A stretch of DNA of 27,816 nt. Origin: CAYQQU01 sp964419545. GTDB taxonomy: Bacteria > Bacteroidota > Bacteroidia > Chitinophagales > Saprospiraceae. The stretch covers positions 1 to 27,816 of the forward strand of contig CAYQQU010000069.1 in NCBI GenBank assembly GCA_964419545.1. Reading direction: 5' to 3'. Position numbers and translations under genes: made by a program. Shown here one piece after another: positions 6,230 to 13,363 of this stretch. The notes beneath the pieces are model-generated. The model saw nothing but the letters and a program-made list of their open reading frames with translations. It was not told where the DNA came from and ran no database searches. Numbering within the stretch: position 1 is the stretch's first letter; each line of letters begins with the position of its first letter.

Positions 6230-7534
6230 ATGAAAAATTCTCCAGGCGCCGCCATGCCGCGCATCGTCGTTATTGGTGCGGGTTTTGCGGGGCTCACCTT
6301 TGCCCGCAAGTTGCGCCGGCAACCATATGAGCTCATCCTGATCGATCGCAACAATTACTTTCGCTTTCAGCCTTTGCTCTATCAGGTCGCTACCGGCGGG
6401 CTGGAACCTAATTCCATCGCCTATCCGCTGCGGCGCTTATTTCGCAAAGCGTCCAATGTGCGCCTGCTGATGGCGTCCGTCAGCAGTATAGACCCGGAAG
6501 CTAGACTGGTGCATACCGACCGGGGGGATATCCCTTACAATCATTTAGTGATCGCAACCGGGAGCAAAAGCCGGTTTTTCGGGCTGGACGAACAGCGGCT
6601 GCTGCCTTTGAAAACTATTCCGGAAGCGCTCGACCTGCGCAATCATTTATTGCGCAACATCGAGCGGGCGGCTACCGACTGGACTACCCAGAGGCGGCCC
6701 GGTCGACTGAACTTCGTGGTGGTCGGCGGTGGCCCAACGGGTGTAGAGCTGGCCGGCGCCATCGGCGAAATGAAAAAATTCGTCTTGCCGAAAGATTATC
6801 CCGACCTCGACCTGAATCGCATGGAGATACATCTGGTGGAAGGGCTGGAGCGTCTTCTGCCGGCCATGTCTCCCGAAGCGTCAGCGGCCGCCCGGCGGCA
6901 GCTTGAAGACCTGGACGTCCAGGTACATCTGAAAACCATGATAAAGGATTACGACGGCAAAGAGGTGGACCTGGGTGAAGAGCGATTGACTACCAAAAAC
7001 CTCATCTGGACGGCGGGCGTAAAAGCCGGCGGTCCGGCCGGGTTGTCGGAAGACGCGCATCTGCCGAACGGCCGGTTGCAAGTGGATGCCTACCACCGGG
7101 TGCGTGGCTATTCCGACATTTACGCCATCGGCGACCTGGCCGGCATGATAAGTGAGGAAAAACCCAAAGGGCACCCCATGCTCGCGCCGGTCGCCCTGCA
7201 GCAGGGCGCCAACCTGGCCGAAAATTTCCGGCGCCTGGCCCGGGGCGATGCGCCGCGCCCCTTTGAGTACACCGATCGCGGCGCCATGGCTACCATTGGC
7301 CGCAACCGCGCAGTGGCCGATATCGGCAAGCTCCGTCTGTCGGGCTTTACCGCCTGGCTGGGGTGGATGGCGCTGCACTTCTACTATCTGATCGGGTTTC
7401 GCAATCGCCTGGTCACTTTCTTCAATTGGGTGTACAACTACTTCAATTACGACAAAGCACTGCGCCTCATCCTGGAAAAGAAGGCGCCGACCGTGCCCGA
7501 AGCGGAGGCGACAGTCGCCGAAGATCAGCGGTAG
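6230..7534 (+). CDS. ndh: Type II NADH dehydrogenase (NDH-2)
   Basis: A 434-residue FAD enzyme that oxidises NADH and reduces membrane quinone without pumping ions. The first Rossmann motif VVIGAGFAGLTFARKL sits at residues 13-28 (FAD), followed by the NDH-2 hallmark NNYFRFQPLLYQVATGGLEP, shortened here, with the start of SIAYPLR. The second dinucleotide motif VVGGGPTGVELAGAIGEM, at about 165-182, binds NADH. YAIGDLAG near residue 300 completes FAD binding, and the aromatic-rich C-terminal helix (HFYYLIGFRNRLVTFFNW) is typical of membrane attachment. The ATG at 6230 is chosen; an in-frame ATG at 6254 (MPRIVV) is a credible alternative, and an ATG at 6185 is too far upstream. Together with sdhCAB in this window it supplies the quinone pool. 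Confidence 0.94.
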   Translation: MKNSPGAAMPRIVVIGAGFAGLTFARKLRRQPYELILIDRNNYFRFQPLLYQVATGGLEPNSIAYPLRRLFRKASNVRLLMASVSSIDPEARLVHTDRGDIPYNHLVIATGSKSRFFGLDEQRLLPLKTIPEALDLRNHLLRNIERAATDWTTQRRPGRLNFVVVGGGPTGVELAGAIGEMKKFVLPKDYPDLDLNRMEIHLVEGLERLLPAMSPEASAAARRQLEDLDVQVHLKTMIKDYDGKEVDLGEERLTTKNLIWTAGVKAGGPAGLSEDAHLPNGRLQVDAYHRVRGYSDIYAIGDLAGMISEEKPKGHPMLAPVALQQGANLAENFRRLARGDAPRPFEYTDRGAMATIGRNRAVADIGKLRLSGFTAWLGWMALHFYYLIGFRNRLVTFFNWVYNYFNYDKALRLILEKKAPTVPEAEATVAEDQR

Positions 7535-7739
7535 CGCTCCACCTCCAGATCAGCTACTCGGTTGTTGTCCTGTTGCCGAACCGCGGTCCGCATCGGTCGA
7601 AGAAAGCGGATGATGGTCGGGTTTCTCCTGTGGGTTGCCGAAAAGATTGTACCTTGCCCGCCGTTTGGAAAACTTCTTAGGCGAGAAGGGGTTTTTTTGT
7701 TGCCGATGCAATGCAGCAGGACGGACGAAAACAGAAGAA

Positions 7740-8687
7740 ATGACCCTTTGGATCATCTTTTTGGGATTGGTTTTTTTGTTACTGGCCCTCGACCTTGGCT
7801 TTTTTCACAGGAATCCGCACGCCATCAGCACCCGGGAAGCTTTCGGATGGACGGGGCTCTGGATATTCCTGTCGCTGCTTTTCTCCATCGTCATTTATTT
7901 TGCCTACGAGAACGCCTGGGTGGCCAATCCGCAAACCATGAACGGCTCGGAGGCCGTACTCGAATACCTCACCGGCTATCTCATTGAGAAGTCGCTGAGC
8001 ATGGACAACATATTCGTCATCGCCGTGATTTTTGCTTACTTCCGGGTGCCGCAGGCCTATCAGCACCGCGTCCTGTTTTGGGGCATTCTGGGGGCGCTGT
8101 TCTTCCGGGGCCTCATGATCGGTATTGGCATAGTGTTGATCCAGCGTTTTTCGTGGATGATCTACGTTTTCGGCGCGCTGCTCCTCTACACGGCCTGGCG
8201 GATGTATCGCTCTGATGACGAGGAAGAGATCCATCCATCCCGCAATCCCGTAATTCAGGTTTTCAACCGCTTTTTTCCCATCACCAAAAATTACCACGAG
8301 AACAAATTTTTCATTCGCCGCGGTAAAGTACTGGCGGCCACGCCCTTGTTCGTCGCATTGCTGGTGGTGGAAACGACGGATATCTTTTTTGCCTTTGACA
8401 GCATCCCGGCCATTTTCGCCATCACCACCGATCCGTTTATCGTTTTCACCTCCAACATTTTCGCCATCCTGGGTTTGCGTTCGCTCTATTTCGTACTCGC
8501 ATCCGTACTCGACCGGTTTCGCTACCTCAAATACAGCCTCACTTTTATCCTGGCCTTTGTCGGCGCCAAGATGCTGACCTCGTCCCTGGTGCACATCCCT
8601 GTCTGGATATCCCTCCTCGTCATTGCGGTCTCACTGTCCGCCGGCATCCTCTATTCTCTTTGGAAAGGGCCGCCGGATCAGGAATAG
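7740..8687 (+). CDS. terC: TerC-family integral membrane protein (Alx-like)
   Basis: A 315-residue polytopic membrane protein of the TerC/Alx family, linked in other bacteria to manganese export and tellurite resistance. About nine hydrophobic segments alternate with short loops. Family signatures are YLIEKSLSMDNIFVIAVIF with acidic D near residue 87, and VVETTDIFFAFDSIPAIFAI with two acidic residues in membrane segments, the presumed metal path. GLRSLYF follows. The ATG at 7740 begins at the first membrane helix; the upstream in-frame ATG at 7635 would add a hydrophilic cysteine-bearing segment without family support. The 205-bp gap before it contains a weak hairpin followed by seven T (7672-7703), but I cannot recognise a yybP-ykoY riboswitch. 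Confidence 0.92.
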   Translation: MTLWIIFLGLVFLLLALDLGFFHRNPHAISTREAFGWTGLWIFLSLLFSIVIYFAYENAWVANPQTMNGSEAVLEYLTGYLIEKSLSMDNIFVIAVIFAYFRVPQAYQHRVLFWGILGALFFRGLMIGIGIVLIQRFSWMIYVFGALLLYTAWRMYRSDDEEEIHPSRNPVIQVFNRFFPITKNYHENKFFIRRGKVLAATPLFVALLVVETTDIFFAFDSIPAIFAITTDPFIVFTSNIFAILGLRSLYFVLASVLDRFRYLKYSLTFILAFVGAKMLTSSLVHIPVWISLLVIAVSLSAGILYSLWKGPPDQE

Positions 8688-8782
8688 TTCAGATTTTCTT
8701 CAGAATTGCCTGCCAATATTGGGCCGCGATTTACAAATTACATAGTGAACGTATAGCTCAATTCAGATCAAATACCAAAATT

Positions 8783-9433
8783 ATGACCACTTTGCGGTAT
8801 TCCGACAGCGAGTTGGAAGCATTTCGGCAGCTCATCGAGGCCAAACTGGAGCGCGCTCAGGAGCAGTACCGGTTGTTGCAGGAACAGATCGTGGAAATAA
8901 CGGAGAACAGCGATGATGAATACGGGAGTGACTGGATGGACGACAGCAGCATCAACGACAATGTAGAGATGCTCAACGATATGGCCATCCGCCAGCGCAT
9001 CTACGTCCAGGACCTGGAGAACGCGCTGGTGCGGATTCGCAATAAAACTTACGGCATCTGCGTGGTGACCGGTCAGCTGATCGACAAAAAGCGCCTGATG
9101 GCCGTGCCTACCACAACCAAGAGCCTCCTGGCCAAACAAGGCGGCGCCCAACCGGCGCCTCCGCCGGCCGAAGAGGAGGAAGAGGAAGCAGAAACCCCAC
9201 CCAAAAAGACCAAGGTGCGCGAACGGCCGGTCATCAGCCGGGTGATCCGTAAGTCAGCAGCGGCCGCCCCCAAGGCCAGTGAAGAAGAGGAAGAGTACGC
9301 CTTCGCCGAAGCCGGGATGTCGGAAGATGACGACCGGGACCCCGAGCTGGTCAGCCTGGACGCAGCCGACATCGACGATGATTACCTGGCGGACGACAAT
9401 TTCAGCTTTAACGAGGAGGAAGAGGAGCGCTGA
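8783..9433 (+). CDS. TraR/DksA-family regulator with a long acidic tail
   Basis: A 216-residue protein. Residues 1-118 are the usual Bacteroidota DksA/TraR module: an N-terminal helical hairpin, an acidic stretch (DDEYGSDWMDDS), a second helix, then YGICVVTGQLIDKKRL and AVPTTT, the zinc-finger region with a single cysteine (C93). Proteins of this group act in the secondary channel of RNA polymerase, often with ppGpp. Residues 119-216 are an unusual low-complexity extension: proline-rich, then a glutamate run, a lysine/arginine-rich patch (PPKKTKVRERPVISRVIRK), alanines and a strongly acidic end (EEEEER). The ATG at 8783 starts the conserved module. Homologues I know of end near residue 125, so the tail is a lineage-specific addition. 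Confidence 0.9.
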   Translation: MTTLRYSDSELEAFRQLIEAKLERAQEQYRLLQEQIVEITENSDDEYGSDWMDDSSINDNVEMLNDMAIRQRIYVQDLENALVRIRNKTYGICVVTGQLIDKKRLMAVPTTTKSLLAKQGGAQPAPPPAEEEEEEAETPPKKTKVRERPVISRVIRKSAAAAPKASEEEEEYAFAEAGMSEDDDRDPELVSLDAADIDDDYLADDNFSFNEEEEER

Positions 9434-9596
9434 GGATGGCGCAGGAATCGGGCCCCGGCCGGCCTGCGAAAAAGGGAGATTTTACCTGAACCGGCTGAAA
9501 GGAACGGCGAATAGCAAAGCCGGGTTAAGGGTCACGCCAAAGTCCGACCCAAGAAGATTATTGGCCGGGAAGGCGCCTGTCTTCCTGGAAATTAAG

Positions 9597-9684
9597 CAGG
9601 TTTGGAGCGATCTTACTATGCAAATCAACAGGTTTCTAGGTTCCTAACCTGTTGATTTGCAATAGAAGTAAGCTCCAAATACCT
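9597..9684. repeat. 88-bp palindrome between convergent genes
   Basis: GCAAATCAACAGGTT (9620-9634) and AACCTGTTGATTTGC (9646-9660) form a perfect 15-bp stem around an 11-base loop. The stem continues outward imperfectly, with TTTGGAGC (9601-9608) pairing GCTCCAAA (9672-9679). It occupies most of what is notable in the 327-bp gene-free stretch 9434-9760. No T run follows on either strand, so it is not a standard terminator. The outer TTTGGAG resembles the terminal repeat of the 12261-12424 element. Confidence 0.8.
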
Positions 9685-9760
9685 CTAAGCCTATCCCGAA
9701 AGAACAGCGTTTCCGTTCCGCATTCCCTTCCGACGGGCGCCGCCCTTTTCAGGGCCAACG

Positions 9761-9919
9761 CTACATCGCGTTCAGCGCTTTGGCGAAGTAGGTCAGAACG
9801 AACGGCAGCCCCAGCCAGAACCATTCGTCGGCGTACATCAGCAAGAGGATGGTGACGATCAGCGACACGAAAAAGATAAGCCAGTCCATACGCGACGAGC
9901 TATTGCTAGTTGTATCCAT
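9761..9919 (-). CDS. Small single-pass membrane protein, unknown
   Basis: A 52-residue protein: a short polar N-terminus (MDTTSNSSSR) followed by two adjoining hydrophobic stretches, DWLIFFVSLIVTILLLMY and FWLGLPFVLTYFAKAL, suggesting one or two membrane helices. No homologue is recognised. The start at 9919 is chosen because a perfect Bacteroidota -7 element, TACCTTTG, lies at 9951-9944 on the same strand; a longer frame starting at 9946 would begin inside that promoter. It is transcribed divergently from phaE. Confidence 0.65.
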   Translation of the reverse strand: MDTTSNSSSRMDWLIFFVSLIVTILLLMYADEWFWLGLPFVLTYFAKALNAM

Positions 9920-9943
9920 TTTGGCAATGCTTTTTGTTTGCTG

Positions 9944-9951
9944 CAAAGGTA
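9944..9951 (-). promoter_or_regulatory. Promoter -7 element of the small membrane protein gene
   Basis: The minus strand reads TACCTTTG, a full match to the Bacteroidota consensus TAnnTTTG, 24 bp before the start codon at 9919. A T-rich tract (plus-strand A run near 9964-9970) lies upstream at about the -33 position. Confidence 0.6.
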
Positions 9952-9988
9952 GTAAGGTTTGGCAAAAAAAACCGTTTAGAGCAGGCAG

Positions 9989-10031
9989 TGACTTTAGTCA
10001 TTTTTTTGTAAGCAATCGAGTGCTAACTTTA
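9989..10031 (+). promoter_or_regulatory. Candidate phaE promoter with upstream inverted repeat
   Basis: TAACTTTA at 10024-10031 matches seven of eight positions of TAnnTTTG. Upstream are TTTG at 10005-10008 (15 bp spacing, shorter than ideal) and the inverted repeat TGACT-TT-AGTCA at 9989-10000, a possible operator. Predicted leader length is about 85 bases. Confidence 0.45.
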
Positions 10032-10061
10032 ATTGATTCGAAGAAAAAAATTTTTCATCAA

Positions 10062-10109
10062 AAAGCCGTCTCGAATTTTCGGCGGCAGTTCGCAATTTCA
10101 GACGGCTTT
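10062..10109 (+). promoter_or_regulatory. Leader hairpin just before phaE
   Basis: AAAGCCGTCT (10062-10071) and AGACGGCTTT (10100-10109) are a perfect 10-bp inverted repeat enclosing 28 bases. It ends 14 bases before the phaE ATG, where it would cover or present the ribosome entry region. No T run follows, so translational control is more likely than termination. Confidence 0.55.
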
Positions 10110-10123
10110 CAAAAGAAAGAACT

Positions 10124-11386
10124 ATGTCACAGCCGTTCCAAAGTTTTGTAGATGCCCAACAAAAGATGATGGACTTCTGGGCCGATCAGATGCAGCGGAT
10201 GACCCAAAACGCCGTTCCGGAAGGCTACGAGCAGCCCTTTCAGGAATGGATGAAGCTGCAAAGGGAATTTATGAAGACGATGACGGCCGGGTTTACGTTC
10301 AACGACTGGATGAACGATGCTCCTAAGCAACTGTCGAACTGGATGGAATTGCAGCAGGAGATGAGTAAGCAGTGGTTGGATACCATGCGCAAAACGGCCG
10401 AAGAAATGGGCGCCACCCTGCCCGATTTTCACCAGTTCAAAAATTCCGGCAACTCGATGGGAGATTGGATGACGAACTGGCGCAAATGGGACGAAGAAAA
10501 GGACCCGGCGGCCTGGTATCCGTTCTTCAACCAGTACATGGAGGTCTATCAGATGCTCTTCCGCTATTGGGAGCCTTTCCGGGAGATGATCCAGGACGGG
10601 GTGTACGATGAGGAAGTGCTCGACAAGTTTTTCTCCAAAGACGCCTACCGTCGCCTCACCGCCAAGATGTTCAACTTCGGAACACCCGACCGGATGAGCG
10701 AATGGCTGGAACGGGGCAACGAACTGCTCGAACACTATATGGAATACGTCAATGACGTGGCGCCGACTCTGGAAAACACCATGGCCGTTTGGGATAAGCT
10801 ACTCGAAAAATACAGCCCCAAAGGCGTCAACCCCATGTTCAACGTACTCGTCGATATCAACCGCTATTTGCGGGAGATCCTGGATCCCTTCTACGCCATC
10901 GCCGGCCCGGATAAGGAAATCCGGATGTGGCAGCTCATGCGCGACGTGCAGTTCAACTACCTCTCCTTCCACGTTAAAGCCGCTGAATTGCAGGGCATGA
11001 TCGCCGAGGCCGGCAACCTGGCCCTGCCCGATGCTATCCGGGAAATGACGGAAACCTTTAAGTCGAGCGACCAACAACCGCAGTTCCGCGATTTCTTCCG
11101 CGTTTTCATCGACAAGCTGGAAGCGCGCATCTCGGAAGTCCTGGCCTCCGAGCCGTACAGCAAGCTCCAGGGCGAGGTCGCCAAAACGGGCGTAACGGTC
11201 AAATCCCGCCTCGACGAGATGGTGGAATGGTCGCTGCGCGGCTTACCCATCGTCACGAAGTCGGAAGAAGATTCCATCGCTCAGGAGATGCACGCCCTGC
11301 GTGAAAAAGTGCGCCACCTGGAAAAAGAACTCGGCGAACTGAAGCTTGCCCTCAAAGAGAAGGCCGTCATTGCTGCGTCGTCGTAA
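10124..11386 (+). CDS. phaE: PHA synthase subunit E-like protein (PhaE, class III)
   Basis: A 420-residue soluble, mostly helical protein resembling PhaE, the accessory subunit that pairs with PhaC in class III polyhydroxyalkanoate synthases. Matching traits are the tryptophan- and methionine-rich N-terminus (AQQKMMDFWADQMQRM), repeated amphipathic helices, the block RMSEWLERGNELLEHYMEYV, and the C-terminal RGLPIVTKSEEDSIAQEM running into a coiled coil (about 385-412), which corresponds to the LPTRSE-type end of PhaE. It is somewhat longer than typical PhaE. No PhaC synthase, PhaB or phasin gene lies in the window, so its partner must be elsewhere or it has another helical scaffold role. The last 20 bases overlap the convergent NlpC/P60-like gene. 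Confidence 0.72.
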   Translation: MSQPFQSFVDAQQKMMDFWADQMQRMTQNAVPEGYEQPFQEWMKLQREFMKTMTAGFTFNDWMNDAPKQLSNWMELQQEMSKQWLDTMRKTAEEMGATLPDFHQFKNSGNSMGDWMTNWRKWDEEKDPAAWYPFFNQYMEVYQMLFRYWEPFREMIQDGVYDEEVLDKFFSKDAYRRLTAKMFNFGTPDRMSEWLERGNELLEHYMEYVNDVAPTLENTMAVWDKLLEKYSPKGVNPMFNVLVDINRYLREILDPFYAIAGPDKEIRMWQLMRDVQFNYLSFHVKAAELQGMIAEAGNLALPDAIREMTETFKSSDQQPQFRDFFRVFIDKLEARISEVLASEPYSKLQGEVAKTGVTVKSRLDEMVEWSLRGLPIVTKSEEDSIAQEMHALREKVRHLEKELGELKLALKEKAVIAASS

Positions 11387-12215
11387 CGAACGCCAGCCCG
11401 ACCAGCTGCTGGGTGTAATTGCCGAGGGGCGGGCATAGGCTACAGGCTTTTTCGAGGCTGTGGTAGTAGGTGCGCTGGGCGAAGACCCCGGTGCGCCGGC
11501 CGTGAAACATGACGTATCGTTTGATGTTGCCTTCCTCGTCGCGTTCCACTTTGGTCACTACGCCCATGTGCTGGACGATGCCGCCCTCGTTGCGTTCGCT
11601 GGTTACCTGTTTGACGGTCGGTCGGGCGTAGACTTCATCGGAGGTTCCGAAAAACAGCACGGAGCCCGGGCGGATGAGGTTGCGCTGCGCCCTGGCGTCG
11701 GTGATGATCGTCAGGGCGCCCTGTTCGTGGTACCAGCGGGCGAGGGCGCGGGTGTGGCGCGCTTCCGTGACGGCGGGGTAGCGGTAGCTTTCTTCCCCGC
11801 ACCAACCCTTTACTTTGCGGAGCACCCGGTGAAAGATGCCGGAGCAATCGAGCAGCCGTTCCGGATTGTAGCGATCGTACCAGAGGGAGTCGGCTTCGAA
11901 ACGTTCCGCCATCAGGCTGAGGCGGTAGCTGAAGTCGTCTTCATCGGGGATACAAACGGCCTGCGGCGGTAGTGTCGGCAGCTCGGGCGCTTCGGTTACG
12001 GCAGTTGTATCGACCGGCGGGGATTCGGGGTCGACAGCAGTGGTGTCCGTTTTTTCCGGCAGCGTATCCGCGGGCGCCTGGGTAGTGGTGTCAACCGGTG
12101 GCGCGGCCGGCGTAGGCGGTGTCGGCCGATCGCCTTTACCGGCGCCGACCAGGTAGCCGATGATTCCGCCCAGCACGAGGGCGAGAATAATAAAAAGGAT
12201 TGTGTTGCGTGACAT
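11367..12215 (-). CDS. Membrane-anchored NlpC/P60-like cysteine hydrolase
   Basis: A 282-residue protein with one N-terminal membrane helix (residues 6-25), a proline/threonine-rich extracytoplasmic linker (about 29-85) and a C-terminal domain (about 95-282). The domain shows the papain-like NlpC/P60 pattern: LLDCSGIFHRVLRK with nucleophile C124, the strand RPGSVLFFG, QHMGVV with candidate H216, and MFHGR with H238. Such enzymes cleave peptidoglycan stem peptides; here it would act in the periplasm. The overall match is distant, so the substrate is uncertain. Extra cysteines (88, 139, 258, 261) could form disulphides. Its 3' end overlaps the end of phaE by 20 bp on the other strand. A MITE-like element begins 45 bp upstream of its start. 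Confidence 0.75.
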   Translation of the reverse strand: MSRNTILFIILALVLGGIIGYLVGAGKGDRPTPPTPAAPPVDTTTQAPADTLPEKTDTTAVDPESPPVDTTAVTEAPELPTLPPQAVCIPDEDDFSYRLSLMAERFEADSLWYDRYNPERLLDCSGIFHRVLRKVKGWCGEESYRYPAVTEARHTRALARWYHEQGALTIITDARAQRNLIRPGSVLFFGTSDEVYARPTVKQVTSERNEGGIVQHMGVVTKVERDEEGNIKRYVMFHGRRTGVFAQRTYYHSLEKACSLCPPLGNYTQQLVGLAFVTTTQQ

Positions 12216-12260
12216 GGCACGAGGAGTTTGGGTGAAGGAATACCTAAAGGGGAAACACTA

Positions 12261-12424
12261 AGAGCTTGTTTGGAGGTAGTGCTTTTGAAGCGAAAAACTC
12301 AGATTTTGGGTTCTCCCGAAGGGATTTTTCCGGCTCATAGCAGCGCTACGGGCCGGAAAAATGCCACAGGGAGGTTCCAAAAGCTGGGTTTTGCAGCCAA
12401 AATGACTACCTCCAAACAAGCTCT
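12261..12424. mobile_element. 164-bp MITE-like palindromic element with 20-bp terminal inverted repeats
   Basis: AGAGCTTGTTTGGAGGTAGT (12261-12280) and its exact reverse complement (12405-12424) bound the element. The arms continue as an imperfect palindrome for about 55 bases each. In the centre ATTTTTCCGGC (12324-12334) pairs perfectly with GCCGGAAAAAT (12352-12362) around a small inner stem TAGC/GCTA. The whole single strand could fold into one long hairpin. It has no credible gene. A second copy, inverted, reaches the window edge at 1-60. It lies in the 453-bp gene-free stretch 12216-12668, upstream of the NlpC/P60-like gene. No clear target-site duplication is visible. Confidence 0.85.
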
Positions 12425-12575
12425 AAAACCGGAGGGTTGAGAAGGACATTATCGGATAAAGGTAAACAAATTCCGGAATAAAAATATAAATACGGTAGAA
12501 AACGTAATTATAATTCATTTCCCGGCTCGGCTCGTTATCAGGTCGCCTGGAAAAGCTGGTAAACGAGCCAAGGTT

Positions 12576-12615
12576 GCGGCCTGTGGCCGCGTGGTGTTTT
12601 TCGGCCACAGGCCGC
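12576..12615. repeat. GC-rich perfect hairpin, REP-like
   Basis: GCGGCCTGTGGCCG (12576-12589) and CGGCCACAGGCCGC (12602-12615) are a perfect 14-bp inverted repeat with a 12-base loop. It lies about 50 bp after the end of the SnoaL-like gene on its transcribed (minus) strand. Without a T run it is more like a REP-type mRNA-end stem than an intrinsic terminator. Confidence 0.7.
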
Positions 12616-12668
12616 CACTTGGGGCGCGTAACGGCGGAGGTGGTAGCGAGCGCGGAGCGGTGAGCGGG

Positions 12669-13109
12669 TCACACTCCTGCATTCCCTTCCAGAAATTCAT
12701 CCAGCCATTGGCCGAAAACGTTTTGAGCTTCTTTGGAAGCGAAGGCGTCGCGATCAAAAGAAAGTTGGAGGCGGCTGATCTTGGGGCCGTCGAAAGTAAT
12801 GACTTCCGTATGGCGGCAACGGACGGGATTGCCGTCGGCGAGGTGGCCGTGCAGGTTGAACTCCGCGAAGAAGCGGTTGGGATCCACTTTCACGAAGAGC
12901 GGTTCAATGTGGACGTCCACGAAGTAGTGGTACATCCAGTCGAGCCAGCGGCGGACGCCGGCTTTGCCTACCGTAGTGACGCCGCCGACTTCCAGAACAC
13001 AATCTTCGGCAAACGCAGCCAGCACTTTTTCAGCTTGCCGCTGTTCGATCGCCTGGTCGAGTTTCATTACCAACCGGCGCAGATGATTAGGGCTTACGTA
13101 GACAGACAT
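12669..13109 (-). CDS. SnoaL-like / NTF2-fold protein
   Basis: A 146-residue cytoplasmic protein with the alpha+beta barrel pattern of the NTF2/SnoaL superfamily: an N-terminal helix (LVMKLDQAIEQRQAEKVLAAF) leading to AEDCVLEVGG, a second helix (VRRWLDWMYHYF), then strands ending in RCRHTEVITFDGPKISRLQL. Length is typical. Superfamily members bind small hydrophobic molecules, acting as isomerases, dehydratases or ring hydroxylases, or as non-catalytic domains; the catalytic identity cannot be read here. The start at 13109 gives an extra 14 residues ahead of an alternative ATG (MKLDQ). It is transcribed away from the gene-poor region 13110-14027. Confidence 0.8.
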   Translation of the reverse strand: MSVYVSPNHLRRLVMKLDQAIEQRQAEKVLAAFAEDCVLEVGGVTTVGKAGVRRWLDWMYHYFVDVHIEPLFVKVDPNRFFAEFNLHGHLADGNPVRCRHTEVITFDGPKISRLQLSFDRDAFASKEAQNVFGQWLDEFLEGNAGV

Positions 13110-13219
13110 ACCGTGAGGTTTTTGAAGCCGCTCACAGCGAACGACTTCCGCTTCTGTTTAAATTCGTCTCCTGGTCGGGTAATTGGCAATCAATTTAAGA
13201 ATATAGCGGAAAATTCCAA

Positions 13220-13363
13220 ATGATTAATGTCACTTTTACCGACACCAATGGCCCGATTTTGTCTGTAATGGTAAACAGCGCGCTCTTGATTGCCGGTAAG
13301 GGCACGTGCGCCCGCGCCGAAATTGACCGGGTCGTAAATTATTTCGACAACCAAAGGGCGTAA
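13220..13363 (+). CDS. Possible small protein, 47 residues, unknown
   Basis: ATG at 13220, stop at 13361-13363. The product begins MINVTFTDTNGPILSVMVNS and ends with VVNYFDNQRA; it has an even mix of residues and codons ending in C or G, in line with neighbouring genes, which makes it more plausible than chance frames nearby. There is no strong ribosome site, no recognised homologue and no operon partner. It is divergent from the SnoaL-like gene by 110 bp. Its end overlaps an opposing open segment (13342-13536), so at most one of the two is likely real. Confidence 0.3.
   Translation: MINVTFTDTNGPILSVMVNSALLIAGKGTCARAEIDRVVNYFDNQRA

Noticed and set aside
7535..7739. Manganese (yybP-ykoY) riboswitch ahead of the TerC gene
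   Set aside because: I looked for its conserved helices because of the gene family but could not find the core sequence; only a weak hairpin with a T run at 7672-7703 is present.
9436..9489. 17-codon frame directly after the DksA-like gene
   Set aside because: Too short, no ribosome-site or conservation evidence; probably chance.
12228..12440. 70-codon frame covering the palindromic element
   Set aside because: The frame runs through a near-palindrome with terminal repeats; the peptide reflects the repeat, not a gene.
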